63,379 nt of DNA from Acidobacteriota bacterium (GCA_024641665.1 JAHECP010000013.1:1-63379), one strand, 5' to 3'. Positions 37,997-47,724 are shown, counted from the first letter of the stretch. The notes: generated by a model from the sequence alone, not told the origin. Program-made: numbers and translations.

Positions 37997-40996
37997 ATGA
38001 GCTTCCTGCGCCTCCGCGTCGCCCTGTGCGGCCTGCTCGCCAGCGTGCTCGCCGTCGCGGGACCGATTGCATCCGCACAGACGCCGCCCGCCGGGCACGA
38101 GACGTCCGCGGCGTCGGTCGCCTCCTATGGCCTTTCGCAGCCGATGCCGGTGGATCCGGAAGTCGTCGTCGGCACGCTGCCGAACGGCTTGCGCTACTAC
38201 GTGCGCGCGAACGGGAAACCCGCCCACCGGGCCGAGTTGCGGCTCGTCGTCAAGGCCGGTTCGGTGCTGGAAGGCGACGACCAGCGAGGGCTGGCGCACT
38301 TCGTCGAGCACATGGAGTTCGAAGGCACACGGCACTTTCCGGGGCAGGGCATCTCCGACTTCCTGTCGTCGCTCGGCTTGAGTATCGGTCCGGACGCGAA
38401 TGCGGCGACGAGCTACGATGACACGCAGTACGCGCTGCGGGTGCCGACCGACGTGCCCGGCGTGCTCGACCGCGCGCTGCTCGTCCTCCAGGACTGGACG
38501 CAGGGCGCCTCATTCGATCAGAGCGGCATCGACCACGAGCGCGGCATCGTCCTCTCGGAATGGCGGATGCACCTCGGCGCGGGCGAGCGGACCGAGGACA
38601 AGATCCGCCGCGTGCAGCTGGAAGGATCGCGCTACGTGGATCGGCCGCCCATCGGCGACCCCGACGTCATCGAGCACGCTCAGCGTGAGCAGCTGACGCG
38701 GTTCTACCACGACTGGTACCGTCCGGATCTGATGGCCGTGATGGTCGTGGGCGATGTCGATCGCGAGGCCGTCGTGGCCATGATCAAGGAGCATTTTTCG
38801 TCCTTGTCCTCGCCCTCGCCCGAGCGGCCGCGGCCCGCGTTCGACGTGCCGGACCATCCCGGCACGCGCTACGCCGTCGTCACCGACAAGGAAACGACCA
38901 CGACCACCGTCCAGATCAGCGACCTTCGACCGGCGCGCAACCAGGGGTCGGTCGGCGGCTATCGCGAGATCATGCTCGACCAGTTGTTCGCCGGCATGCT
39001 CGGCGCCAGGCTCGACGAGCTCAGCCAGAGCGCGAATCCGCCTTTTCTCGACGCGGCCGCGGATCGCGGGCTGTTCCCGGCGCCCAGGACGAAGGACGAG
39101 GCGATTCTCCAGGCGCTCGTCGCGAGCGACGGCGTGGCGCGCGGTCTCGACGCGCTCGCGACCGAGCTCGAGCGGGTCGCACGCTTCGGCTTCACCGCGA
39201 CCGAGCTCGCCCGCGCGAAGGAGGCGATGATGCGCGGCTTCGAGCGCGTGGTGACGGAGAGCCCGGACCGTGAGTCCGCGAGCCGAGCCGACGAGTACAC
39301 GCGGAACTTTCTCGAGGGAGAAGCGCTGCCCACGATCTGGCAGGAGCTCGCGTTCCACCGGCGGTTCCTCCCGGGCGTCACGCTCGGCGACGTCAACGCG
39401 CTCGCCGGGGACTGGTTCCCCGATCAGAACCGGCTCGTGGTCGTGTCCGCGCCGGAAGCGGCCGGCATCGTCCTGCCCGATCAGACGCAGCTCGCGGCGG
39501 TCATCAAGGCCGCCTCGGCGAAGCGGCTCGAGCCCTATGTGGACGCCGCGGCGGGGCAGGCGCTCATGGACGCGCCGCCCCCACGCGGCACGATCGTGAA
39601 GACCACGCTCCGCCCGGAGGCCGGGATCACCGAGTGGACGCTGTCGAACGGCGCGACCGTCGTGCTCAAACCGACCACGCTGAGGGAAGATCAGATCCTG
39701 TTCCGCGCCTTCGCGCCGGGGGGGACGTCGCTGGCGACCGACGACGATTTCATCCCCGCCCGCGTCGCGGACGCTGTCGTCCCCGCGGGGGGCGTCGGGC
39801 GGTTCAGCGCGGTGATGCTCGACAAGATCCTCGCCGGCAAGGCGGTGGCCGTCAGGCCGTTCATCGACGAACTCGACGAAGGGATGAGGGGCGGGAGCAC
39901 GCCACAGGATCTCGACACGATGTTCCAGCTCCTCTATCTGCGATTCACGCAGCCGCGGGCCGATCCGACCGCGTTCGACGCCATGGCGGCGCAGGCCAGG
40001 GGGGTGCTGGCGAACCAGATGGCGAGTCCGGACGTCGTGTTCAACCAGGCCATCGATGCCATCCTCAGCCAGAACAGCCCCCGGCGGCAGCCCGAGACGC
40101 CCGGGACCGTGGACCAGTGGGATCTCGCGAAGTCGCTGGCGTTCTACAAGGCGCGCTTCGCGGACGCCAGCAACTTCACGTTCGTCTTCGTCGGCAGCTT
40201 CACGCCGGAGACCATCAAGCCGCTCGCGGAGACCTACATCGCCAGCCTGCCGGCGACCCACGCGCATGAAACCTGGCGCGACCTCGGCATCACCCCGCCC
40301 TCCGGGGTCGTCGAACGGCCGGTCCAGAAGGGCATCGCGCCGAAGAGCGAAGTGGCGATCGTCTTCACCGGGCCGTTCGAGTACGACGATGCGCACAGGC
40401 TGGCGCTTCGGACGATGACCCTCGTGCTGCAGTCGCGGCTGCTCGAGGCGATCCGGCAGGAGCTCGGGGGGACCTACAGCATCACCGCGACGCCGGACAC
40501 GGAGAAGCTTCCCCGTCCGGAATACAGTGTGCGGATCGACTGGACCTGCGACCCCGCACGCACGGCCACGCTCGTGCGGCGTGTCTTCGACGAGATCCGG
40601 GCCGTCAAGGCCACGCGGCTCTCGCCGGACCAGGCGGCCCTGATCCGCGAGGGCCTCCTAAGGGAGTTCGAGAAGAACAGCCAGGACAACCGCTATCTCC
40701 TCAACCAGATCTCACGCCGGTACGAGGACGGCGACGCCGCGGACGTGGCGGCGGTTGACCATCTGCCGGACCGGATCGCGGCACTGACGGGCGAGGCGAT
40801 TCAGCAGGCGGCGCGTACCTATCTCGATACCGACAACTACGTGAAGGTCACGCGGATGCCCGAGACGGAGTCGCGAGGCGGTACCCGACGGCCTCCCCGG
40901 CCGCGCCAATCCGCCGAGCCGATTTCGGCGCGCCTGCTGCACTCTTACGACCGGACGCGCGCACGGACCTCCTGCACGGCACCCTCGACATGTTGA
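37997..40996 (+). CDS. Periplasmic M16-family metalloprotease
   Basis: A pitrilysin/insulinase-type zinc protease of 999 codons in frame. After a signal peptide (CGLLASVLAVAGPIASA) the inverted zinc motif HFVEH is at 101-105 (His101, Glu104, His105), with the third ligand expected near GIVLSEW. Two M16 halves follow, the second with LLYLRFTQPRADPTAF and LGGTYSITATPD. The natural end is probably near DNYVKVTRMPE. The last 40 or so residues (arginine-rich, ending SCTAPSTC) are read from sequence that in another frame is a PadR stub, so the original stop was lost in a rearrangement. No ribosome site is obvious before the ATG. Confidence 0.85.
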   Translation: MSFLRLRVALCGLLASVLAVAGPIASAQTPPAGHETSAASVASYGLSQPMPVDPEVVVGTLPNGLRYYVRANGKPAHRAELRLVVKAGSVLEGDDQRGLAHFVEHMEFEGTRHFPGQGISDFLSSLGLSIGPDANAATSYDDTQYALRVPTDVPGVLDRALLVLQDWTQGASFDQSGIDHERGIVLSEWRMHLGAGERTEDKIRRVQLEGSRYVDRPPIGDPDVIEHAQREQLTRFYHDWYRPDLMAVMVVGDVDREAVVAMIKEHFSSLSSPSPERPRPAFDVPDHPGTRYAVVTDKETTTTTVQISDLRPARNQGSVGGYREIMLDQLFAGMLGARLDELSQSANPPFLDAAADRGLFPAPRTKDEAILQALVASDGVARGLDALATELERVARFGFTATELARAKEAMMRGFERVVTESPDRESASRADEYTRNFLEGEALPTIWQELAFHRRFLPGVTLGDVNALAGDWFPDQNRLVVVSAPEAAGIVLPDQTQLAAVIKAASAKRLEPYVDAAAGQALMDAPPPRGTIVKTTLRPEAGITEWTLSNGATVVLKPTTLREDQILFRAFAPGGTSLATDDDFIPARVADAVVPAGGVGRFSAVMLDKILAGKAVAVRPFIDELDEGMRGGSTPQDLDTMFQLLYLRFTQPRADPTAFDAMAAQARGVLANQMASPDVVFNQAIDAILSQNSPRRQPETPGTVDQWDLAKSLAFYKARFADASNFTFVFVGSFTPETIKPLAETYIASLPATHAHETWRDLGITPPSGVVERPVQKGIAPKSEVAIVFTGPFEYDDAHRLALRTMTLVLQSRLLEAIRQELGGTYSITATPDTEKLPRPEYSVRIDWTCDPARTATLVRRVFDEIRAVKATRLSPDQAALIREGLLREFEKNSQDNRYLLNQISRRYEDGDAADVAAVDHLPDRIAALTGEAIQQAARTYLDTDNYVKVTRMPETESRGGTRRPPRPRQSAEPISARLLHSYDRTRARTSCTAPSTC

Positions 40997-41013
40997 TCCT
41001 CCGGACTCTCCAG
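40963..41013 (+). pseudogene. PadR regulator N-terminal stub
   Basis: Read in this frame the sequence gives TDLLHGTLDMLILRTLQ, the conserved first helix of PadR-type repressors that commonly precede ADOP permeases. Homology ends after the final Gln. It overlaps the altered 3' end of the M16 gene in a different frame, showing that the two were joined by a deletion. Confidence 0.6.
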
Positions 41014-41062
41014 CGCTCAGCCCGCTCGCGGGGGTCGATGGGTCGGCCCGGCTCGCCGTCAT

Positions 41063-41428
41063 GTGACGGCGCCGCAGCTCGGCATCAGCTTCGGAAGCCA
41101 GCAGACCACGCCGTCAGGCATCCTCGCCGACCGGCGCGCGGGCGTCCTGTTTCCGCACGGCTCCCTGCGGCCAGGCACGACCCTCGCGAACGCCGCCTCG
41201 CAGACCGATGCGCTCTGGGCCGCGCTCGCGCCTGAGCGGCCGCCCACGGACGCCGCGGAGCAGCTGAGAGTCGCACCGTTCTGGCAATCCCCGACCGGGG
41301 CCCAGACCTACATGCTGCCGACCCTGATCGTGCTGAGCGCGATGGGTCTGCTGGTGCTGCTGATCGCGTGCGCGAACCTCGCGGGGCTCGTGTTGGCGTG
41401 TGGGGTGTCGCGACGCGGTCGAGCCTGA
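41063..41428 (+). pseudogene. ADOP permease middle fragment
   Basis: About 120 residues from the middle of an ADOP permease. Part of a periplasmic domain (QLRVAPFWQSPTGAQTYMLP) leads into the family's FtsX transmembrane segment (MGLLVLLIACANLAGLVLA) and GVSRRGRA. It then stops; a faint continuation (RRWLLSESVRVLAGAA) is visible in another frame near 41483-41530. The N-terminus is missing. Confidence 0.7.
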
Positions 41429-41581
41429 AGTACCTGTCGACGGATCTCTACTCCAGCCGACAGCACGAAGGCGGCACGGCGCTGGCTCCTCAGCGAGTCC
41501 GTGCGCGTACTCGCCGGCGCGGCTGCTTACCGTCGTGCGTCCCATAACGGGGTCGCGGACGACCTGAAGCGAAGGGCGTGG

Positions 41582-41800
41582 CGTATGCGAGAGACTGAAC
41601 GTGACCGTCGATACGACCCTCGTGGGTTCCGGCGCTATGTCGAGCAGATCGCGTACGACGTCAAGTTTGCTCTCCGCAAATTCAGCCGGGCGCGCGCGTT
41701 CACGTTGACGGCGCTTGGCGTACTCGCCCTGGGGATCGCGGCGAACGTCGCCGTCTTCTCCATCGCCGACGTGGTCCTCCTGAACGGCGTCGCGAGGTAG
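41582..41800 (+). pseudogene. ADOP permease N-terminal fragment
   Basis: The first 72 residues of a different ADOP permease: IAYDVKFALRKFSRARAFTL followed by TM1 GVLALGIAANVAVFSIADVV. At about 41795 it is cut and joined to an ADOP fragment on the opposite strand. An inversion or an illegitimate end joining is needed to explain the head-to-tail change. Confidence 0.7.
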
Positions 41801-42066
41801 CGCGCCCGCCTCTCGGCGCCCGCGTCGTCCGGCATCGTCGCGTCCCGGAACTGCGGCTGGATGCTCCGCAGCGCCTGCTCGGCCGACGCGATCGTCTGCC
41901 CGTCCTTCAGGCGGGCCATCACCAGCAGCCAGGACGTGCTCGAGCGATCCAGTGCGCTGTCGCGGCCCCGAATCAGCGGTTCGGCGCCGATCGGAAGGAA
42001 CACGTCGGCCATCGTGCCGACGTCCGCGCCGAAGAAGCCCGGGGGCATGACGCCGACAATCGTGAA
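41793..42066 (-). pseudogene. ADOP permease periplasmic fragment, inverted
   Basis: The minus strand reads FTIVGVMPPGFFGADVGTMA, DVFLPIGAEPL, SWLLVMARLKDGQTIASAEQ and ALRSIQPQFRD, part of the first periplasmic domain of an ADOP permease. It abuts the N-terminal fragment on the plus strand at one end and a PadR piece on the same strand at the other. Confidence 0.7.
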
Positions 42067-42069
42067 CGG

Positions 42070-42285
42070 GCCACTGCTTTCGCTGCGCCGCCGGGACTTC
42101 GCGGCCTTCGGCCGTGATCCGGTCGCAGCGGCGCCGGCGCCGTCCGGGCTTCCTCACCCGGCGGCGCTGGATCCACCTGCGCCCTTCGAGCTCGTAGAGC
42201 GTGGCGTACAGCGAGGCGAAGTTGAAGGTCAGGGCAGTTCCGCGGTGCCCTTCTTGGCTTCGCGAATCGTGCCGGTCGATTCCAT
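42070..42285 (-). pseudogene. PadR-family regulator with internal deletion
   Basis: From an ATG at 42285 the minus strand reads MESTGTIREAKKGTAELP, the standard start of one PadR group. After a frame change it resumes as LTFNFASLYATLYELEGRRW and RITAEGREVPAAQRKQW, the wing and C-terminal helix of the winged helix. The recognition helix region (usually LALLxxGPRHGYEI) is gone. The 3' end runs straight into the inverted ADOP fragment. Confidence 0.65.
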
Positions 42286-42542
42286 GGTGCGTGGCGCAGC
42301 GTATGCTGGACTCCGGAACAAGTCAATCGGATCGCGGCCAGATCGCGCCTGGTGCCGTCAACGGGCGCAGGTCTTCTGCCGGTGAAGCTCGTCGCGCCGA
42401 GCAGGCCCGGAGGCGGTCCGAAACCCTGCTGACTCAGCCGTCCGGAGTTGGACGCCCTTGCGGACCCGCCTGTGGCCAGCCTCCGTGCGCTGTGCTATGG
42501 TGGTCGCCGACGTGATGCTGTCGCGGTTCGCAGAGCCTGACC

Positions 42543-43382
42543 ATGCGATACCCACGAATCGGCATCGGCCTCCTCACTGCCCTCCTGACAATGTCGCTGG
42601 CGGCCCGCGCCGACGCGACACCGCGCGACCAGGTCCGCGCCCTGCACACGACGGTCCAGCTCATCGCCGAGCGTGACGCGATCGTGCCGGGCAGGAGCGT
42701 CTGGCTCGGGGTGCGGTTCGTGCTCGAGCCCGGCTGGCACATCTACTGGCTGAATCCCGGCGACTCGGGCAGCCCGCCGACGATCGCCTGGCGCCTGCCG
42801 CCCGGCGTGGCCGCGGGCCCGATCGAATGGCCCGCCCCAGAACGCATTCCCGTGTCGTCGCTCGTCAACTACGGCTACGACGGAGACGTCGTGCTCGCGA
42901 CCGAGCTCCGCGCACCCGCCAGGCTGAAGGCCGGCGAGACGATGGTCCTCGGCGCGGGGGTGAAGTGGCTGGTGTGTCAGGAGGTGTGCGTACCCGGCCA
43001 GGCGGACCTGGAGCTGCCGCTGCCCGTCGAGCCGTCGAGCCGCCCCGGACCGTCGGCCGCGCTCATCGCCCGGGCTCGCGCGCGGGTGCCGCGCGAGGCG
43101 CCGGCCGGCTGGAAGGCCCGCGCACGGGCGGAGGGCGACTTCTTCGTCGTATCGATCGAGACCGGCAGGTCCGAGCGCGAAGGCGTGTTCTTCCCGCTGG
43201 AGGTGAGCCAGATCAACGACTCGGCGCCGCAACGGGTGACGCCGCTCGACCGGGGCCTCCGCTTCACGCTCCGGAAATCCAATCAGCTGATCGCGGCGCC
43301 CGCCACGCTGCGAGGAGTCGTCCGGCTGTCGGACGGGAGGACGTTCGTCGTCGCCGCCCCTGTCGCCCAGGGTGGAAACTGA
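42543..43382 (+). CDS. DsbD N-terminal-domain-like periplasmic protein
   Basis: A 279-residue exported protein related to the alpha (N-terminal) domain of DsbD/ScsB. After a signal peptide it shows PGWHIYWLNPGDSGSPP and the two-cysteine motif CQEVCVPG (Cys145, Cys149), which in the family receives electrons from the membrane domain and reduces periplasmic partners. There is no membrane part here, so it would need another electron donor. It is followed after 22 nt by a peroxiredoxin-like gene, and the two form a likely operon in periplasmic redox control. The DsbB-propeller fusion 13 kb away is the only other redox protein of this kind in view. Confidence 0.78.
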   Translation: MRYPRIGIGLLTALLTMSLAARADATPRDQVRALHTTVQLIAERDAIVPGRSVWLGVRFVLEPGWHIYWLNPGDSGSPPTIAWRLPPGVAAGPIEWPAPERIPVSSLVNYGYDGDVVLATELRAPARLKAGETMVLGAGVKWLVCQEVCVPGQADLELPLPVEPSSRPGPSAALIARARARVPREAPAGWKARARAEGDFFVVSIETGRSEREGVFFPLEVSQINDSAPQRVTPLDRGLRFTLRKSNQLIAAPATLRGVVRLSDGRTFVVAAPVAQGGN

Positions 43383-43404
43383 CAGAGAAGGAAGGGAGCC
43401 GTCG

Positions 43405-43998
43405 ATGAAGCGCGCCTGGATCGTCGCGTTCGCGCTCGGCCTCGTCGTGCTGGCCGGAAGGCCCGCGGTCGTGCTGGCGCAGGCCGGCAAGCCCGCGCCG
43501 GCGTTCACCGCGACCGACAACGAGGGCCAGGAGCACAGCCTCGCCAGCTACAAGGGCAAGTGGATCGTGCTCGAGTGGCACAACAGGGACTGCCCCTACG
43601 TCGCCAAGCACTACGGCAGCGGCAACATGCAGAAGCTCCAGAAGGAGTGGACCGCCAAGGGCGTCGTCTGGCTGACCATCGTCTCCTCCGGACCGGGCAA
43701 GGCCGGCTACGTCACGCCCGAGCAGTCGATCGCCTATGTGAAGGAGCAGCAGGCGGCGCCGACGGCTGTGCTGTTGGATGGGAGCGGCGCGGTGGGACAT
43801 CTGTACGAGGCCAAGACCACGCCGCACATGTTCGTCATCGACCCGGATGGCGTGATCGTCTATGACGGGGCGATCGACGACAAGCCCACGCGGGATCCGG
43901 CCGACATCGCGACCGCCACCAACTATGTGTCGGCGGCGCTGACCGAGGCGATGGCCGGCAAGCCCGTGAGCGTACCGACCAGCCGGCCGTACGGTTGA
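43405..43998 (+). CDS. Exported peroxiredoxin-like (AhpC/TSA) protein with one cysteine
   Basis: A 197-residue exported thioredoxin-fold protein. After the signal peptide (ALGLVVLAGRPAVVLAQ) the fold begins PAPAFTATDNEGQEHSL. The active-site strand is WHNRDCPYVAKHY, with Cys63 as the only cysteine in the whole protein, so any peroxidase cycle would be of the 1-Cys kind or need a partner thiol. The adjacent DsbD-alpha-like protein is a natural reductant candidate, which is inference from position. ATG 43405 follows GGGAG; the earlier in-frame ATG at 43372 lies inside the end of the upstream gene. Confidence 0.8.
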   Translation: MKRAWIVAFALGLVVLAGRPAVVLAQAGKPAPAFTATDNEGQEHSLASYKGKWIVLEWHNRDCPYVAKHYGSGNMQKLQKEWTAKGVVWLTIVSSGPGKAGYVTPEQSIAYVKEQQAAPTAVLLDGSGAVGHLYEAKTTPHMFVIDPDGVIVYDGAIDDKPTRDPADIATATNYVSAALTEAMAGKPVSVPTSRPYG

Positions 43999-44148
43999 GG
44001 GGTGCACTACGCCGGGCAGGTGCCCGGCACATAGGGCGGCGGTCACGCTCTTCGAGTGAACCTCTTGGGCTACCGTCCCCGGCGCGCGCCGTCTGCGACA
44101 GGAGGTCGCTCAGCTCGTCCGACAGCAGCGCCGGGTCAACGGAACCGA

Positions 44149-46611
44149 CTATCGGAGCGTGCGCAGCGGGTCGAGCCGGCTCGCCCGCCACGCCGGGACG
44201 CAGCTCGCGAGCATCGCGACGACAGCGAGAATCAGGCACACGCCACCGAATGTCGCCGGGTCCGTCGCGCTCATGCCGAACAGCAGACGCGCAACCACGC
44301 GGGCGAGCGCCACAGCGCCCGTCACGCCAATCGCCAGGCCGATGGCGACGAGGATCATCGCCTGACGCAGAACCATCGTGAGCACCTGCGACCTGTCGGC
44401 GCCCAGCGCCATGCGTACGCCGATCTCACGCGTGCGTTGAGTGACCGAGTAGGCCATGACCCCGTACAGCCCGACCGAGGCCAGCGTCAGCGCCAGGAAT
44501 CCGAGCGCGCCCAACAGGATCGCGGCCAGACGAGCGGGCCACAGCGACTGGTTCAGGATCTCGCGCATGGTGTACGGGTTGTTGAGCGGCACGTGTGAAT
44601 CGAGCGTCCGGATCTCCCGCTGTGCCGTGCCGAGCGCCGCGGCGGGCTCTCCGCCCGTCCTGACGAACAGGACCATCGTGTCGCTGGGATCCTGCTCGAG
44701 CGGCGTGTAGGCGGCCGGCTGCGGATCCTCGCCGAGGGTGGTGTATTTGCTCGTCTTCGCCACCCCGATCACCTCGCGGTACGCCGTATCCGTGAAGAAA
44801 CGAAAACGCTTGCCGATCGGATCGTCGTGCGGCCAGAGGCGATCGGCCAGCACCTGGTTGACCACCGCCACGCGCATCGTCGACTCTCGATCGCTCTCGG
44901 TGAAGTCGCGGCCCTGCAGCAGAGGAATGCCGAGCGTCGGGAAATAGCCCGGGGTCGTCACGATGGCTGCGGCGATGGCTCGGGCGGTTGTCGACTCGGG
45001 ATTGTCGCCCTCCTTGACGATGGTCTTGAACAGCGAGCCCGTGAGCGGCGCCGCGCTCGCCCAGGCCGTCGACTGCACGCCCGGCACCGACGCGACGCGC
45101 TCGTGAACGGCACGGAAGAACAGGCGCGCGCGCGGGCCATCGTAGCCAGCCTGACCGGGATTCACGACGACGGCGCCGACGTGCTCGACATCGAATCCCG
45201 GGTCGATCTGGTTGGCGCGCTCCAGACTCCGCAGGAACAGCCCCGCGGCCACCAGCGCGACGACCGACAACGCGATCTGCGCGACGACCAGCGCCCGACT
45301 GAGCGCCGCGCGCCGGTGGCTGGTGCCGGCGCCCGACGTTTCTTCCTTCAGCGCGTCGACGACATCGGGCCGCGACGCCTGCAGCGCCGGCACCGCGCCG
45401 AAGACAACGCCGGTCACCAGCGACACGATCGCCGTGAACACGAGCACGCGCGCGTCCAGGGTCAGGTCGACGAAGTTGTCGGCGAGAAACGGCGGACGCA
45501 GCGACCAGATCCCGTCCCGTGCGACGAGGGCGACGCCAACGCCGAGCACGCCGCCGAGCGCCGCCAGGACGACGCTCTCGGTCAACAGCTGTCGGAAGAG
45601 CCTCGACCGGCCGGCACCGAGCGCGACACGAACGGCGATTTCCTGGCGACGGGCCAGCGCGCGCGCCATGAGAAGATTCGCCACGTTCGAGCAGGCGATC
45701 AACAGCACGAGCACGACAATCGTCATCATCACCGCGCCGCCGAGGATGAAGATCTCGCGGAGCCCTGGAAAGATCGTCGCCTGCACGAGCGGACGGAGCG
45801 CGACGCTTCGGCCCTTGTTGGGCGCGGGGTACTCGCGCTCCAGCGCGCTCGCAACCGACTTCAGGTTCGCTTCCGCCTGCCCGATGGTGGCGCCCGGCTT
45901 CAGCCGGCCCGCGGCGAAGAACATCAGCGCGCGCCGCTCGTCGATCCACGTGCGCTGCTGCGACGGCAGCACCTGCGCGTACATCATCGACGGCACCCAC
46001 ATGTCGGGACTGATGAGCGAGTTGACACCCTTGAATCCCTCGGGCGCGATGCCGATCACCGTGAACCCGCCGCCGTTCAGCGTCATGACCCTGCCGACGG
46101 CCGCCGGATCGCCGCCAAGGCGCCGGTGCCAGAAGCCGTAGCTCAACACGACGATGGGCGAGTCACCGGGCTTCGTGTCTTCGTCGGCCCCGAACACTCG
46201 GCCCTTCGCCGCTTTGACGCCGAGCACCGAAAAGTAATTGCCGGTGACGAGCTCGGCAAACGCCTGCTGCGGTGCGCCGGCCGTGATGACGCTCACGGGC
46301 GTCGGGAAGGAGTAGCCCGCCACGTCCCGCAGGTACTCGTTCTGCTGCCGCATGTCCTTCAGATTGGGATACGACATCGGCAGCAGGTTGCCGAGCCCGC
46401 CGATGTTCGCCTGGTCGGTCGTGTAGACCGCGACGAGCTCCGACGGCCGCTCGACCGGCAGCGGAGCGAGGAAGGCCGCGTTGAGCAGCGTGAAGATCGT
46501 GGTGTTCGCGCCGACGCCGAGCGCGAGCGACAGAACCGCGACGGCCGTGAAGCCCGGGTTCTTCCCCATCGTCCGGAGCGCGAACCGCGTGTCCTGCCAC
46601 AGCGTCTCCAT
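44149..46611 (-). CDS. ADOP-family MacB/FtsX-like permease, intact
   Basis: An 820-residue complete permease: TM1 VLSLALGVGANTTIFTLL, a first periplasmic domain (WHRRLGGDPAAVGRVMTLNG), FtsX block 1 (VLVLLIACSNVANLLMARAL), a central loop, a second periplasmic domain, and FtsX block 2 (VGLYGVMAYSVTQRTREIGV). It ends SRLDPLRTLR, one or two residues shorter than the usual LRxE ending. AGGAAAGGTGAG precedes the ATG. A perfect BlaI-type dyad lies 54 nt upstream of the start, so repression by a BlaI/MecI-like protein is likely. The substrate is unknown. Confidence 0.87.
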   Translation of the reverse strand: METLWQDTRFALRTMGKNPGFTAVAVLSLALGVGANTTIFTLLNAAFLAPLPVERPSELVAVYTTDQANIGGLGNLLPMSYPNLKDMRQQNEYLRDVAGYSFPTPVSVITAGAPQQAFAELVTGNYFSVLGVKAAKGRVFGADEDTKPGDSPIVVLSYGFWHRRLGGDPAAVGRVMTLNGGGFTVIGIAPEGFKGVNSLISPDMWVPSMMYAQVLPSQQRTWIDERRALMFFAAGRLKPGATIGQAEANLKSVASALEREYPAPNKGRSVALRPLVQATIFPGLREIFILGGAVMMTIVVLVLLIACSNVANLLMARALARRQEIAVRVALGAGRSRLFRQLLTESVVLAALGGVLGVGVALVARDGIWSLRPPFLADNFVDLTLDARVLVFTAIVSLVTGVVFGAVPALQASRPDVVDALKEETSGAGTSHRRAALSRALVVAQIALSVVALVAAGLFLRSLERANQIDPGFDVEHVGAVVVNPGQAGYDGPRARLFFRAVHERVASVPGVQSTAWASAAPLTGSLFKTIVKEGDNPESTTARAIAAAIVTTPGYFPTLGIPLLQGRDFTESDRESTMRVAVVNQVLADRLWPHDDPIGKRFRFFTDTAYREVIGVAKTSKYTTLGEDPQPAAYTPLEQDPSDTMVLFVRTGGEPAAALGTAQREIRTLDSHVPLNNPYTMREILNQSLWPARLAAILLGALGFLALTLASVGLYGVMAYSVTQRTREIGVRMALGADRSQVLTMVLRQAMILVAIGLAIGVTGAVALARVVARLLFGMSATDPATFGGVCLILAVVAMLASCVPAWRASRLDPLRTLR

Positions 46612-46664
46612 GTCCGCTCACCTTTCCTGAGACCGCTCCACGGCCTCTTGGGCTCGCCGCGCCC

Positions 46665-46686
46665 TTCGTCTACACCTGTAGACGAA
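46665..46686. promoter_or_regulatory. Perfect BlaI/MecI-like operator upstream of the ADOP permease
   Basis: Arms TTCGTCTACA and TGTAGACGAA are perfect 10-bp inverted repeats around CC. The core TACAnnTGTA is the established recognition pattern of BlaI/MecI repressors. It lies 54 nt upstream of the permease start at 46611 on the minus strand. No blaI or blaR gene is in the window, so the repressor must be encoded elsewhere. Confidence 0.65.
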
Positions 46687-46954
46687 TGAGCGGTGCGGAT
46701 ATTGCAGGGTCGCCAAGTTGTGGGACGTCGAAGCCGTTAACCTTAGACGCAGATCGTCTGGCAGGTGATTCAGGGGCGCGGGTCGAAGGGTGCGGTGGAG
46801 TGGAATCCCCGCAATCCTCGAGTGCGAAGACGAGGGTCGGCGGCGCCAACGGGCGGTGTCTTCCGGGGGAGACGTCGGCGGTGCTTGCGCGGTGAAGGGC
46901 TACGTTGCCAGCTCCTTTGGCGGGAGCACGACTCGCCGCCACAGGTTCGCGGAG

Positions 46955-47500
46955 CCTCGTCGGATCTTGACCGTGCTCGGCGCGGACGCTCACGGCGATC
47001 GCCGCGACCCGCCGTACGAGCTGTTCCGCGAATGGCAGGACGGCCGCACGGGCTTCTCCGGCCTCGCCGCGTGGCACAACGCGTCGATGAACCTCGCAGA
47101 CGACGACCGTGCCCCCGATCGGTTCAGCGGCACGTTCCTCACGGCCAACGCGTTCTCGCTGCTGGGCGAGCAGCCGGTGCTGGGACGCGACTTCCGGCCG
47201 GAAGACGATCGACCCGGGGCGGATGCAGCTGACGATGGAGGGCGACGGGCCGGTCCGGGACTCACGACCGCTCGTCTCCGTAGTCTCGATCGGTCCGCGG
47301 TACTTCGAGACGCTCGATGTCGGCCTGCTGCGCGGCCGGGCGTTCACGGCCGTTGACGGCGCGGCCGGCCGCGAGGCCGCCATCGTCATTCGGGCGCAAC
47401 GAGCGAGCCTGGCGTTTGTCGCCGCTTGTCGCGAGGACGTCCGGGCGATCGATCCCGACGTTCCCCTGTACGATCTGCAGCCGGTGGGGACCGAGCGATC
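46955..47500 (+). pseudogene. ADOP permease fragments, frameshifted
   Basis: The plus strand gives disjoint ADOP pieces. First comes PPYELFREWQDGRTGFSGLA, AWHNASMNLADDD and LTANAFSLLGEQPVLGRDF (from about 46990). After a frame change it reads VSVVSIGPRYFETLDVGLLR, then VRAIDPDVPLYDLQPVG near 47440. The order matches the family but most of the intervening sequence is lost. It lies divergent from the intact permease at 44149-46611, with the BlaI-type dyad between. Confidence 0.65.
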
Positions 47501-47724
47501 GGCCTTACGCGCCGCCGGGCCGGCGGGGCATCAGCGGAGGTCCGCATCAGCCGGCCAGTCTCTCCTGGCAGTGTCTACTCGACGGGGAAGCTGACGGAAG
47601 CATTCGCCGCGGCGGGTGGAAGCCGTCACTGCGTCGAAGCCGCGTCATCACCCGGCACAGTGAGGTCCCTGAGAGTTCCGCTGTTCACCGTACTTGCGGG
47701 CGCCGGGCCGGCATTTCGCCCGGC

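Noticed and set aside
41582-41800. Short working membrane protein
   Set aside because: It is the exact N-terminus of an ADOP permease cut at an inversion point.
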